A DNA stretch of 64,000 bases from CAJOLV01 sp045631885. Its GTDB lineage: Bacteria > Bacillota_I > Bacilli_A > RFN20 > CAG-826. A program made the position numbers and the translations under genes. This document shows, one piece after another, positions 1-8,599 of the stretch; positions within the stretch are counted from its first letter, which is position 1, and each line of letters opens with the position of its first letter. Location of the stretch: positions 1-64,000 of the forward strand of contig JAZQVN010000023.1 of the NCBI GenBank assembly GCA_045631885.1. Direction: 5' to 3'. The notes under the pieces were generated by a model. That model was not told the origin of the DNA. It searched no databases and was given only the letters and a program-made list of their open reading frames with translations.

Positions 1-1376
1 ACTGCTGCGTGAGATGTCATACCACCACGCATTGTTAAGATAGCTTCTGCTGCTACCATACCAACGATGTCTTCTGGAGAAGTTTCAGCTCTAACTAAAA
101 CAACTTTTTCTCCAGCATTGTGTCTAGCTTCAGCTTCTTCAGCTGTGAAAGCTAATTTACCAGTACCTGCACCAGGTCCTGCTGCTAAACCTTCAGCGAT
201 TGCTGTTGCTTTAGCTAATTCATCTTTATCAAATCCAGGTAAAAGAAGTTTGTCGAATGACATAGCATCAATTCTTAAGACTGCTTCTTTTTCATTGATT
301 AAGCCTTCATCGACCATATCACATGCCATCTTTAAAGCAGCAGCTGGAGTTCTCTTACCAGAACGTGTTTGTAAGAAGTATAATTTACCGTCTTCGACTG
401 TAAATTCCATATCTTGCATATCTTTATAGTGAGCTTCCATTAAGGTAATGGTCTTGACGAATTGATCGTAAACACCAGGCATACGAGCTTTTAATTCATC
501 GATGTGTAATGGTGTACGGATACCAGCAACAACGTCTTCACCTTGAGCGTTTGGTAAGTATTCAGCGGAAATTTTCTTTTCGCCTGTACCTGGGTTACGT
601 GAGAACGCAACACCTGTACCGGATGTTTCACCTTTGTTACCAAAGACCATGGATTGAACGTTAACAGCGGTTCCCCAGCTGTATGGAATACCATACATTT
701 GACGGAAAACGTTGGCTCTTGGGTTGTCCCAGCTTCTGAAAACGGCTGCGACGGCTTCCATTAATTGGACTCTTGGATCTGATGGGAATTCTTCACCAAA
801 TGTCTTCTTGTAGTATTCTTTGTATCTCTTGACTAAATCTCTTAATTCATCAGCGGTGACTTCTGTATCTAATTTGTAGCCACGAGCTTTCTTGAGATCG
901 TCGAGCATTTTGTCCATGTCGGTTCTTGGATGTCCTTTAGCAATGTTTGTGAACATTAAGATGAAACGACGGAAGGAGTCTAATGCGAATCTTTCATTTC
1001 CTGTTTCTCTAGCAATAGCGGCACAGGAAACATCATTTAAACCTAAGTTTAAGATTGTATCCATCATACCTGGCATACTCACGCGAGCACCAGAACGGAC
1101 GGAGACTAATAATGGGTTGTGGTCACCACCGAATTTTTTACCGGATTTTCTTTCGATTTCTTCGACGGCTTTGAAAATTTCTTTTTCTAAGCTTTCTGGA
1201 ATTTTCTTACCACTGTCGTAATAGAGTGTGCATGCTTCTGTGGAAATAGTAAAACCTTGTGGCACTGGAACACCAATGTGTGTCATTTCCGCTAAGCCGG
1301 CACCTTTACCACCTAAGAGTTCCTTACCTAAACCGTAAGCTTCTTCAAAGGCGTAAACGTATCTTTTGTCAGCCAT
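1..1376 (-). CDS. ppdK: Pyruvate, phosphate dikinase, N-terminal 458 residues (cut by window edge)
   Basis: Interconverts pyruvate + ATP + Pi and PEP + AMP + PPi in the cytoplasm, as part of PPi-linked glycolysis or gluconeogenesis. Read on the minus strand from ATG at 1374-1376, it begins MADKRYVYAFEEAYGLGKEL and continues GGKGAGLAEMTHIGVPVP, the typical PPDK nucleotide-binding domain. The visible part stops just after TMRGGMTSHAA, the swivelling domain loop carrying the catalytic phosphohistidine (His of TSH). The PEP-binding TIM barrel lies outside the window. The start is set by AGGAGG about 7 bases upstream. The gene is divergent from the FGGY kinase and has an inverted repeat in its leader. 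PPDK sequence is highly distinctive, so the family call is firm; direction of flux is not deducible. Confidence 0.96.
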   Translation of the reverse strand, partial: MADKRYVYAFEEAYGLGKELLGGKGAGLAEMTHIGVPVPQGFTISTEACTLYYDSGKKIPESLEKEIFKAVEEIERKSGKKFGGDHNPLLVSVRSGARVSMPGMMDTILNLGLNDVSCAAIARETGNERFALDSFRRFILMFTNIAKGHPRTDMDKMLDDLKKARGYKLDTEVTADELRDLVKRYKEYYKKTFGEEFPSDPRVQLMEAVAAVFRSWDNPRANVFRQMYGIPYSWGTAVNVQSMVFGNKGETSGTGVAFSRNPGTGEKKISAEYLPNAQGEDVVAGIRTPLHIDELKARMPGVYDQFVKTITLMEAHYKDMQDMEFTVEDGKLYFLQTRSGKRTPAAALKMACDMVDEGLINEKEAVLRIDAMSFDKLLLPGFDKDELAKATAIAEGLAAGPGAGTGKLAFTAEEAEARHNAGEKVVLVRAETSPEDIVGMVAAEAILTMRGGMTSHAA

Positions 1377-1404
1377 ATAATTCCTCCTAATAGGCATGTA
1401 TTGT

Positions 1405-1426
1405 GTGCGTATGTTTTTCTACGCAC
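1405..1426 (-). promoter_or_regulatory. Inverted repeat in the ppdK leader
   Basis: GTGCGTA and TACGCAC form a perfect 7-bp inverted repeat around an 8-base T-rich loop, about 30 bases before the ppdK start. On the minus strand it lies between a TATATT-like -10 and the ribosome binding site, so it could fold in the mRNA leader or serve as an operator. There is no T-tract in the ppdK direction that would make it a terminator. Function unknown. Confidence 0.4.
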
Positions 1427-1597
1427 GTTTGACGAATAAAATATAACACGAGTACGCGCGACATTACTATAAAAAAATAACAAATAATGGCTTTTTTGTT
1501 GTGTCTACCCCCGTTTTTGTGTATTTTTGGCAAGAAAAATAAACGGATAATGCCTTGAAATACTGATTGTTGTATAATTATTAAGAAAGGGATTAGT

Positions 1598-3157
1598 ATG
1601 GATAAACTCGTTCTTTCATTAGACTTTGGTACTCAATCTGCTAGAGCAGCCCTTTATGATAAAAAGGGTGACGCTGTTGCGATGATCAAAACTCCGTATA
1701 GACCACCTTATGTTTCAGAAGAAAAAGGCTATGCTGAGCAAGATCCAGATTATTACTATCAAGTATTAGTTGATTCGTTAAAGAAATTAACCTCAGAAAA
1801 TAAAGATAAATTAGATAAAATTATCGGTGCTACTATCACTACTTTTAGAGATTCTTCAGTCCAGTTAGATAAAGACTTAAAACCATTAAGAAAATGTATC
1901 TTATGGTTAGACCAAAGAAATGCAAAAGCTTCAGAAAAAATGCCGTTTTTGCATAAGTTAATCTTCCTTTTGGTTGGAATGAAGAACACCATTGAGCTCA
2001 ATAGAAAGAGAACAATGGCGCATTGGATTAAAGAAAATGAACCAGAGATTTGGGCCAAGACTTATAAGTATGTAAATATCTCTGGATACTTAACCTATAA
2101 AATGATTGGAAAATTAGTGGATTCAGCCTCCAGTGTGACTGGTCACTATCCAATTAATTTTAGAAAAAGAAAATGGTATAAAGAAGGCGCTCTCAAAGGA
2201 AGAGTCTATGGAATTCCTAGTTCCATGCTTTGCGAATTAAAACTTCCTGGCGAAGTCCTTGGTGTTATTACTGATGAATTCGCGGAGACAGTTGGGTTAC
2301 CAAAAGGTATTAAATTAATCGCTACTGGTTCAGATAAAGCTTGTGAAACAGTTGGTTTAGGTGCGCTTAATCCAAATACAGGTGCTATTTCGTATGGTAC
2401 CGCCTCCACTATTGAAGTCACTAACTCCAAATTCTTTGAACCAGAACCATTCTTACCGGCTTACCCAGCTGCTGTTCCAAAGTTATATAACATGGAAGTC
2501 CAAGTTTATCGTGGATACTGGATGTTAACTTGGTTTACAAAAGAATTTGCTACTGAATTAATCGATGCAGCGAGAGTTCAAGAACTCGCTGTTGAAGAAA
2601 TGGCTAATGCTAAACTTGAATTAATCCCTCCAGGCAGTGATGGTTTAGTTTTGCAACCATATTGGGGACCAGGTTTAAGAAGACCACTATCCAAAGGTGC
2701 CGTTATTGGGTGGAGTGACATTCATACAAAATATCACTTTTATCGAGCTATCATCGAAGGAATTGCCTATGCCTTAAGAGAAGGCTTAGAAGGAATTGAA
2801 AGATCTCAACACCACGAAATTAAACAATTAATGATTTCTGGCGGTGGATCACAAAGCGATATCATTTGCCAAATCACCGCGGATGTTTTTGGCTTACCAG
2901 TTTCAAGAGTTCAAACATTTGAAACAACATCTTTAGGCGCGGCAATCGCGACCTTCTTAGCCTTAGGTGAATTTGAAAATATTGACGTTGCTTTACACGC
3001 GATGTCTCATAAATCAATTACGTTCTATCCAAATGAAAAAGCGCATGAAAGATATAATTATTTATATAAGAATGCTTATATAAAACTTTATCCACACGCG
3101 AAAGATATCTACAAAGAAATCAAAAAATACAATGATAAATTTGACAACGAACAATAG
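1598..3157 (+). CDS. FGGY-family carbohydrate kinase
   Basis: Predicted cytoplasmic ATP-dependent kinase of a sugar or polyol (xylulose/glycerol/gluconate kinase superfamily). The N-terminus LSLDFGTQSARAALYD is the FGGY phosphate-1 motif. The C-terminal domain has GSDGLVLQPYWGPG, then IIEGIAYALREGLEGIE and MISGGGSQSD, the adenosine-binding signature. The 519-residue length is normal for the family. The substrate cannot be read from sequence; no transporter or isomerase lies next to it. An extended -10 (TGTATAAT, 1571-1578) and AAAGGG before the ATG support the start. It is divergent from ppdK and ends at a hairpin terminator at 3313. Confidence 0.9.
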   Translation: MDKLVLSLDFGTQSARAALYDKKGDAVAMIKTPYRPPYVSEEKGYAEQDPDYYYQVLVDSLKKLTSENKDKLDKIIGATITTFRDSSVQLDKDLKPLRKCILWLDQRNAKASEKMPFLHKLIFLLVGMKNTIELNRKRTMAHWIKENEPEIWAKTYKYVNISGYLTYKMIGKLVDSASSVTGHYPINFRKRKWYKEGALKGRVYGIPSSMLCELKLPGEVLGVITDEFAETVGLPKGIKLIATGSDKACETVGLGALNPNTGAISYGTASTIEVTNSKFFEPEPFLPAYPAAVPKLYNMEVQVYRGYWMLTWFTKEFATELIDAARVQELAVEEMANAKLELIPPGSDGLVLQPYWGPGLRRPLSKGAVIGWSDIHTKYHFYRAIIEGIAYALREGLEGIERSQHHEIKQLMISGGGSQSDIICQITADVFGLPVSRVQTFETTSLGAAIATFLALGEFENIDVALHAMSHKSITFYPNEKAHERYNYLYKNAYIKLYPHAKDIYKEIKKYNDKFDNEQ

Positions 3158-3281
3158 ACGTCCAAGAAGGAAAAATAGATATAAAACCGGCGAAGATATC
3201 GATATGCTTCGCGAAAGAGAACAAGATAGACGCCGCGGTTATCGAAAACCAATTTGTGATACCCATATTGATGGGGCGTGA
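3132..3281 (+). CDS. Possible 49-residue basic small protein overlapping the kinase 3' end
   Basis: An ATG at 3132 in the +1 frame relative to the kinase opens 49 codons ending TGA at 3281. The product is very rich in Arg/Lys (for example RRPRRKNRYK and DRRRGY) and two-thirds of it lies beyond the kinase stop. No clear Shine-Dalgarno is present; it would depend on coupling to the kinase. It sits before the terminator, so it is in the same transcript. I do not recognise the product, and it may be non-coding. Confidence 0.25.
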   Translation: MINLTTNNRRPRRKNRYKTGEDIDMLREREQDRRRGYRKPICDTHIDGA

Positions 3282-3312
3282 TAGACAAAAACTTTACACG
3301 TGTTAAATAAGT

Positions 3313-3340
3313 TAGTGAGTTTTCACTATCTTTTTATTTT
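3313..3340 (+). terminator. Rho-independent terminator after the FGGY kinase
   Basis: TAGTGA and TCACTA pair around a GTTT loop, followed by TCTTTTTATTTTT. Confidence 0.75.
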
Positions 3341-3376
3341 TCTTTACGCATAATATATAACGCGGGAGAAAAAACT

Positions 3377-4300
3377 ATGGCAAAATTTAAAATTCTTACA
3401 GACTCATGTTGTGATCTTCCAAAAGAAGACCGTGAACAATATGATATCGATTATTGCAGAATGAATGTCGTTATCGACGGCGAAGAAAAAGTTGCTGACC
3501 TTGACTGGGCAGAATTCAAACCAGAAGAATTATATGGTTGGTTAGCCGCTGGCAGACATTTAAAAACAACACAAGTTCCAATTACTGAATTTATCAATCG
3601 TTTAACACCTTACTTAGAAAAAGGTTTAGACATTATCTACATCGCTTGTACATCTAAATGTTCAGGTTCCATCAACGTTTTTGAAATTGCAAAAGAACAA
3701 TTGTTAGAACAATTCCCAGATAGAAAAATCGTTGGTATCGATTCCTTAAACGCTTGCTTTGGCGAAGGCTTATTAGCAATCCTTGCTGCGATTAAACAAA
3801 AAGAAGGCGCAAGCTTTGATGAAGTAGTTGAATATGTTTTAGCGACAAGAAACCAAATAGTTCAATTCGCAACAGTTGAAACTCTTACCTATTTAAAAGA
3901 ATCAGGAAGAATTAAAGCTTCTAAAGCTATCATGGGTAACTTATTCCATAAGAAACCAATTTTCATTAGTGATGCTCAAGGTAATAACTATACCTTAGGT
4001 ACAGTTACAGGCACAAAGAACGCTGATGCTGAATTAATCAAAGGCGCAGTTGAAAGAATTCAAAAAGAAAAATTCTCTGTTGTTTATGTTGGACAAGGTA
4101 TGGCGAAAGAAAGAGCGGAACGTCTTAAAGAAAGACTTGAAGCTGAAATCCCAGGTATCGATTGCAGAATCCGTTGGATTGGCCCTATCATCGGTATCTC
4201 TTGTGGTCCAGGCGTCTTAGCCATCTTCGGTGTTGGCAAAGAAGTCCATTGTTATGATGGAGATGGCAATAAACCATCACTTGATTACACACAACTTTAA
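3377..4300 (+). CDS. DegV family fatty-acid-binding protein
   Basis: DegV proteins bind a fatty acyl chain. In Gram-positive bacteria some act as FakB, presenting fatty acids to the kinase FakA; others have no known role. The sequence opens FKILTDSCCDLPKE, the family N-terminal motif, and has TSKCSGS at about residues 94-100 in place of the usual TSxxSGT, then TLTYLKESGRIKASKA around 177, also characteristic. The 307-residue length is a little longer than the usual 280. Single-gene transcript between two terminators. No fakA is nearby, so a FakB role is unproven. Confidence 0.92.
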   Translation: MAKFKILTDSCCDLPKEDREQYDIDYCRMNVVIDGEEKVADLDWAEFKPEELYGWLAAGRHLKTTQVPITEFINRLTPYLEKGLDIIYIACTSKCSGSINVFEIAKEQLLEQFPDRKIVGIDSLNACFGEGLLAILAAIKQKEGASFDEVVEYVLATRNQIVQFATVETLTYLKESGRIKASKAIMGNLFHKKPIFISDAQGNNYTLGTVTGTKNADAELIKGAVERIQKEKFSVVYVGQGMAKERAERLKERLEAEIPGIDCRIRWIGPIIGISCGPGVLAIFGVGKEVHCYDGDGNKPSLDYTQL

Positions 4301-4308
4301 TAAAAATT

Positions 4309-4328
4309 GGCGACTAAGTCGCCTTTTT
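4309..4328 (+). terminator. Terminator after degV-like gene
   Basis: GGCGAC/GTCGCC stem with a 3-base loop, then TTTTTATTT. Confidence 0.85.
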
Positions 4329-4364
4329 ATTTCTTTCTATTTTTAAATATATTAATATTTACCT

Positions 4365-5237
4365 ATGCACGGATTAATTATTACAAACCAAGAACTTGGT
4401 CATAGCGAATATAAAATCAAAAGATTCCGAGAAGAATTCTCTCGATTAGGAATATCTTTGGATGTGCTTAAAAATGATGGAACACTCGCAGAGATTAAAA
4501 ATAACGATATCGTTTTGAATATTCCAAAATGTGATTTTGTTATTTATCTCGATAAAGATATCTATTTAGCGAGAATGCTTGAAAGAGCGGGTATCAGATT
4601 ATTTAACAAAGCTGATTTCATCAAGATGTGTGATGATAAGATGCTAACTTTCATCTACTGTTCTAACGAAGGAATTAGAATGCCTGATACTTATGCAGGA
4701 CCGCTTGTCTACACATCCATCCAAGAACCACATTTAGAATTTCTACAAACAGTTATTGATAAATTAGGCTTCCCGATGGTGGTCAAAAAAGTTTATGGAT
4801 CTCTTGGCGAAGGTGTCTTCCTTGTGAATAACGAAGAAGAGCTAATTAGTCTATATAAAGAGATTTGTCATAATCCAATTTTGTTCCAAAGATATGTCTC
4901 TTCATCTAAAGGAAAATCCATCAGAGTCATCGTTATAGATGGCAAAGTTTTTGGTGCGTTCAGCAGAAAAAACGGTGGAGATTTTAGAAGTAACTTTGGC
5001 ACTACTGCAGGAAGTGAAAAATTAGAAAATCCTGAAAAATATTTGGCTTTTGCGCAGAAAATCGCTGAAAAATTACAAATTGAATATGCTGGAATCGATT
5101 TGTTAGATGATGAAAATGGCGACCTTGTTATGTGTGAAATTAACTCTAATGCTTTCTTTGAAGAATTCGAAAAAACAACAAGTTTAAATGTTGCGAAAGC
5201 ATTCGCTGAAATGATAAAAAGAAAGATCTATGAATAA
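4365..5237 (+). CDS. ATP-grasp ligase, RimK-like
   Basis: Predicted carboxylate-amine/thiol ligase using ATP. Resembles RimK/GshB-type ATP-grasp: the lid region LGFPMVVKKVYGSLGEGVFL (about residues 135-154) supplies the ATP-binding Lys and Gly-rich loop, followed by FQRYVSSSKGKSIRVIVI. The metal-binding end is MCEINSNAFFEEFE. The acceptor is unknown; it could modify a peptide, protein or small metabolite. It overlaps the next gene, an RluA-type pseudouridine synthase, by 8 bases, so the two are one operon. No Shine-Dalgarno precedes ATG 4365, while an AT-rich -10-like box lies only some 10 bases upstream; a leaderless mRNA is likely. Confidence 0.85.
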   Translation: MHGLIITNQELGHSEYKIKRFREEFSRLGISLDVLKNDGTLAEIKNNDIVLNIPKCDFVIYLDKDIYLARMLERAGIRLFNKADFIKMCDDKMLTFIYCSNEGIRMPDTYAGPLVYTSIQEPHLEFLQTVIDKLGFPMVVKKVYGSLGEGVFLVNNEEELISLYKEICHNPILFQRYVSSSKGKSIRVIVIDGKVFGAFSRKNGGDFRSNFGTTAGSEKLENPEKYLAFAQKIAEKLQIEYAGIDLLDDENGDLVMCEINSNAFFEEFEKTTSLNVAKAFAEMIKRKIYE

Positions 5238-6135
5238 GAATAAACCAAGAACTCCGAGAAAGAATAAGAAGGAATACGGTATCAGGGAATTTCCAGTTAC
5301 TAAACCTTGTACCCTCCTCGATTTTTTGTTTGAAGTTTTAAAAGGTCAATCACGTAATTCAGTTAAATCAACTTTATCATCTAGAAGAGTTTCTATTGAT
5401 GGGGCTCCTGTCACTCAATTTGATTTCAAGTTATATCCAGGCGATACAGTTATCATTTCAAATAACCCAATTCATAAAAAGACAAGAAGCAACCTTCCAA
5501 TCATTTATGAAGACGCTGAAATGATTGTTATTAATAAACCAAGCGGATTATTATCTATCGCTTCAGATAAAGAAAAGAGCTCAACGGCGTACAGAATGTT
5601 ATCTGATTATGTCCAACAAAAAGATAAACACAATCGTATATTTGTTGTTCATAGATTAGATGAAGACACTTCAGGTGTATTAATGGTAGCGAAGAATCCT
5701 GAAATTCAAAAAGCTTTACAAGATAATTGGAATGATATCGTTTCTAAAAGAGGCTATTATGCGATTGTGGAAGGACAAATGCCTCAAAATGAAGGAACAA
5801 TCAAATCATATTTAAAAAAGAATTCACAAAACTTGATGTATTCATCAAAAGATAAAAACGGACAATTCTCTATCACTCATTACAAAGTAATGAAATCAAA
5901 CGATAAATATTCATTATTAGATGTGAATATTGATACGGGTAGAAAGAATCAAATCCGCGTCCACTTAGGAGACTTAGGTCATAACGTTATCGGGGATGAT
6001 AAATACGGTAATCCATCCAATCCATTAAAACGATTAGGATTACATGCTTATTGTTTAGAATTAACTCATCCAATTACAAAGAAGAAGATGAAGTTTACCG
6101 CACCGATGCCAAAAGAGTTCGAATCATTATTTTAA
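5230..6135 (+). CDS. RluA-family 23S rRNA/tRNA pseudouridine synthase
   Basis: Isomerises specific uridines to pseudouridine in structured RNA. An S4 RNA-binding region at the N-terminus (LLDFLFEVLKG to LYPGDTVII, about residues 28-80) is followed by the catalytic domain with VVHRLDEDTSGVLMVAKN (about residue 137), whose Asp in HRLDxxTSG is the catalytic residue, and later DTGRKNQIRVHLGDLGHNVIGD. Length (301) is usual for RluD/YlyB-type enzymes. The target site is not predictable. Translation is coupled to the upstream ATP-grasp gene (8-base overlap). Confidence 0.94.
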   Translation: MNKNKPRTPRKNKKEYGIREFPVTKPCTLLDFLFEVLKGQSRNSVKSTLSSRRVSIDGAPVTQFDFKLYPGDTVIISNNPIHKKTRSNLPIIYEDAEMIVINKPSGLLSIASDKEKSSTAYRMLSDYVQQKDKHNRIFVVHRLDEDTSGVLMVAKNPEIQKALQDNWNDIVSKRGYYAIVEGQMPQNEGTIKSYLKKNSQNLMYSSKDKNGQFSITHYKVMKSNDKYSLLDVNIDTGRKNQIRVHLGDLGHNVIGDDKYGNPSNPLKRLGLHAYCLELTHPITKKKMKFTAPMPKEFESLF

Positions 6136-6138
6136 AAA

Positions 6139-6177
6139 AGTTGAAAAAGTTAAATTGCTTTTTCACTTTTTATTATA
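6139..6177 (+). terminator. Terminator after the RluA-family gene
   Basis: A GTTGAAAAAG arm pairs with CTTTTTCAC (one bulged base), followed by TTTTTATTATATTTTTT. Confidence 0.6.
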
Positions 6178-6197
6178 TTTTTTGTTAGAATGTTAGC

Positions 6198-7787
6198 ATG
6201 AAGAACCGTCACCTCTCCGCTTTTATTAGTAGTGCGACATCTATTGGACCAATTATTGGTATCACAATAGCTTTAGCTATTACTTTTAGAATTATCGGTG
6301 GAGATATGCTTCAATTCGAATTCACTGATTATCTTTTATTATTCATTGGATCAATCATTATGATTGTTGGTTTATCGCTTTTCCAAATCGGTGCCTCTTC
6401 ATCTTTAGGAAAAGTTGGTGAATATATGGGTAGTTCTTTATCCAAACAATCGAACTTGTTCATCATTGTTTTATTCTCATTAGTTTTAGGCACTTTAATC
6501 ACTTGTGCCGAACCAAGTATCTTGATTGTTTCCAAACAAGTTAATGTCCCATCGTTTGTCTTAATTTTTGGAATCGCTTTAGGCGTTGGTATATTTGTTG
6601 TTATTGGTGTTTTAAGAATTATCTTCCATGGCTCATTAAAAGTCTGGTATTTGTTATTCTATTTCATCACTTTCTTATTAATCATCTTTGTCACTATTGA
6701 CCCAAGTTCTGATAAGAAAGCATTTTTACCATTTATCTTTGATAGTGGTGGTGTTACCACTGGCTCTGCAACAGTTCCATTCATCTTAGCGTTAGGCGCT
6801 GGTGTTGCCACAGTTAGAGGTGGCAGAAACTCCACGAATGATAGCTTTGGTTTAGTCGGTATGGCCTCAATTGGTCCAATTATCACTATGACAATTTTGA
6901 TACTTGTATCAAAAAATAGCACAGAGATGGCCACTTATGAAACAATTGGTAATCCAAACATCTTCCAAATTTTTATTAATAAATTAATTCCATCTGGAAG
7001 TGGTAATTTAGGTTCTTCTGTTGAGGTAGCGATTGCTTTATCACCAATCCTTGTTATCTTCTTTATCTATGAATTAATTTTTATAAAATTACCAAGAAAC
7101 GAAATCTTAAAATTATTAGTTGGTTTTGTTTATTCGTATGTTGGTTTAACTTTCTTCTTGTGTGCGACAAGTGCGGTTATGACTCCGGTTGGATATTCGG
7201 TTGGCACTAACTTAGGACAATTCCCAAGCTGGTTAATCGTCGTCATTGCATTTGCAATTGGTATGGTTACTATCTTATGTGAACCTGCTGTTCATGTTTT
7301 AACCACTCAAATGGAAGCAATTTCTGATGGCCGTGTCACAAAAGGACAAGTTTTAGTAACTTTATCAATCGGTGTTGGCGTTGCGATTGGCTTAGCCGCT
7401 TTAAGAGCGGTGACGCATATCAATATTCTATATATTGTTGTTCCCGGATATGGAATAGCGTTAGTTTCAATGTTCTTCTGTCCAGATATTTATACAGCCA
7501 TGGCGTTTGACTCTGGTGGCACCGCTAGTGGACCAATGTCTTCATCATATGTTTTACCAATGATTGTTGGTGTTACAACATCTATGGCCCCAGAAGGTTT
7601 ATCTCAAGAAGAATTAGGTAATTTAGTTTATAGTGACGCCTTTGGCGTCGTTGCCTTAATTGCTTTAACACCTGTTTTAGCTATTCAAATGCTAGGCGTT
7701 GTGGAAAAAGCCAAAGATTTACATATGCGTTACATTACAAGAAAGCATCTTTTGGAAGCAAACGATGCCCAAATTATTCATTTCTAA
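6198..7787 (+). CDS. DUF1538 multi-spanning membrane protein, putative cation/proton antiporter
   Basis: A 529-residue, strongly hydrophobic protein with about 12 or more membrane segments. It is built as two homologous halves: TSIGPIIGITIALAITFRI in the first and MASIGPIITMTILILV in the second, with matching acidic motifs TCAEPSILIVSKQV and LCEPAVHVLTTQM. This is the DUF1538 layout. Two-subunit DUF1538 proteins (UmpA/UmpB) have been reported as Na+(K+)/H+ antiporters; here both halves are in one chain. Two PII-like genes follow at once, implying allosteric control of the transporter. There is no Shine-Dalgarno; TAGAAT ends 6 bases before the ATG, suggesting a leaderless mRNA. The transported ion is inferred only. 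Confidence 0.82.
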   Translation: MKNRHLSAFISSATSIGPIIGITIALAITFRIIGGDMLQFEFTDYLLLFIGSIIMIVGLSLFQIGASSSLGKVGEYMGSSLSKQSNLFIIVLFSLVLGTLITCAEPSILIVSKQVNVPSFVLIFGIALGVGIFVVIGVLRIIFHGSLKVWYLLFYFITFLLIIFVTIDPSSDKKAFLPFIFDSGGVTTGSATVPFILALGAGVATVRGGRNSTNDSFGLVGMASIGPIITMTILILVSKNSTEMATYETIGNPNIFQIFINKLIPSGSGNLGSSVEVAIALSPILVIFFIYELIFIKLPRNEILKLLVGFVYSYVGLTFFLCATSAVMTPVGYSVGTNLGQFPSWLIVVIAFAIGMVTILCEPAVHVLTTQMEAISDGRVTKGQVLVTLSIGVGVAIGLAALRAVTHINILYIVVPGYGIALVSMFFCPDIYTAMAFDSGGTASGPMSSSYVLPMIVGVTTSMAPEGLSQEELGNLVYSDAFGVVALIALTPVLAIQMLGVVEKAKDLHMRYITRKHLLEANDAQIIHF

Positions 7788-7805
7788 AGAAAGGAGCGAT
7801 CAGGT

Positions 7806-8198
7806 ATGCCAATTATTCATAGAAAACCAAAAGAAGTTAAAGAAGTACCATATGAGCAAAGATCAGATCTTCAACAACTTTATGTTCATATAACGATTGT
7901 TCCAAGAGGACAAGCGCAAGCAATCAATAAATTATTTAATAGCTTAGGAGTATCTTGTCAGTTTATCCAAAAAGGAAGAGGAACCGCGACAAAAGCGGTT
8001 AGAGAAATTCTCGGTATGGACGACAATCACAAAGACATCATCATATCTTTGATTCCGCACAGTCTAATCGAGACAATTTCCAAAGAGTTAGAAGCTTACT
8101 TCATGGCAAGTGATAGAAATAGAGGTATCGGCTTCACAATAAGAATGGACAGTATCATGAGCGCGAGAGTATATAACTTCATCGCGAATGCGTTATAG
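7806..8198 (+). CDS. PII-like signalling protein, first of two
   Basis: A 130-residue protein whose residues 25-130 look like a PII ferredoxin-like fold: LYVHITIVPRGQAQAINKLF (first strand and helix), then FIQKGRGTATKAVREILGM, resembling the T-loop region, and DIIISLIP. PII proteins form trimers that bind ATP/ADP or other nucleotides and regulate transporters or enzymes. AAGGAG 9 bases before the ATG fixes the start. It lies 18 bases after the DUF1538 gene and 12 bases before a second PII-like gene, so one operon. No classical Tyr51-type uridylylation site is apparent. The ligand is unknown. Confidence 0.75.
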   Translation: MPIIHRKPKEVKEVPYEQRSDLQQLYVHITIVPRGQAQAINKLFNSLGVSCQFIQKGRGTATKAVREILGMDDNHKDIIISLIPHSLIETISKELEAYFMASDRNRGIGFTIRMDSIMSARVYNFIANAL

Positions 8199-8210
8199 GA
8201 GGAAGAAACA

Positions 8211-8564
8211 ATGGCAAATAGTGAATTAGTATTAATCATCATCGTTATTAATTCTGGCTTCGCAGAACCAGTAATGGATATTGCTAGAGCACAAGGTGTT
8301 AGAGGTGGAACAATTACCCACTGCCGTGGTACAGCAAACGAAGCGATGGCAAAGAAATATGGTGTTTATGTCACACCAGATAAAGAAATGATTTGGATTG
8401 TTGCTGATAAAACAATTGCTGATCCAGTTATTTCCGCGATTCATGAGAAGGTTTCTGATAAGAATCCTGGTCAATGTTTCATCTTCTCCGTTCCAGTCGA
8501 TAATGCAGTCGGATTTAAATTAGATCCAGCGGCAAGCGAAAACGAAGAAAATCAAAAGAAATAA
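8211..8564 (+). CDS. PII family nitrogen-regulator-like protein, second of two
   Basis: A 117-residue PII-type protein: LVLIIIVINSGFAEPVMDIA (strand 1/helix 1), GVRGGTITHCRGTANEAM (strand 2 into the T-loop), DKEMIWIVADKTIADPVIS (strand 3/helix 2) and CFIFSVPVDNAVGF (strand 4). A short charged tail follows. The start has AGGAGG 8 bases upstream. Forms the third gene of the DUF1538 operon, and probably builds homo- or hetero-trimers with the preceding gene product to gate the membrane protein. That partnership is inferred from gene order only. Confidence 0.85.
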   Translation: MANSELVLIIIVINSGFAEPVMDIARAQGVRGGTITHCRGTANEAMAKKYGVYVTPDKEMIWIVADKTIADPVISAIHEKVSDKNPGQCFIFSVPVDNAVGFKLDPAASENEENQKK

Positions 8565-8566
8565 AC

Positions 8567-8597
8567 AAAAATAACGGCAAAACGCCGTTATTTTTTT
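8567..8597. terminator. Bidirectional terminator between the PII-like gene and typA
   Basis: AAAAATAACGGC/GCCGTTATTTTT hairpin with AAAA loop and T-runs on both sides, serving the two convergent genes. Confidence 0.9.
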
Positions 8598-8599
8598 AA

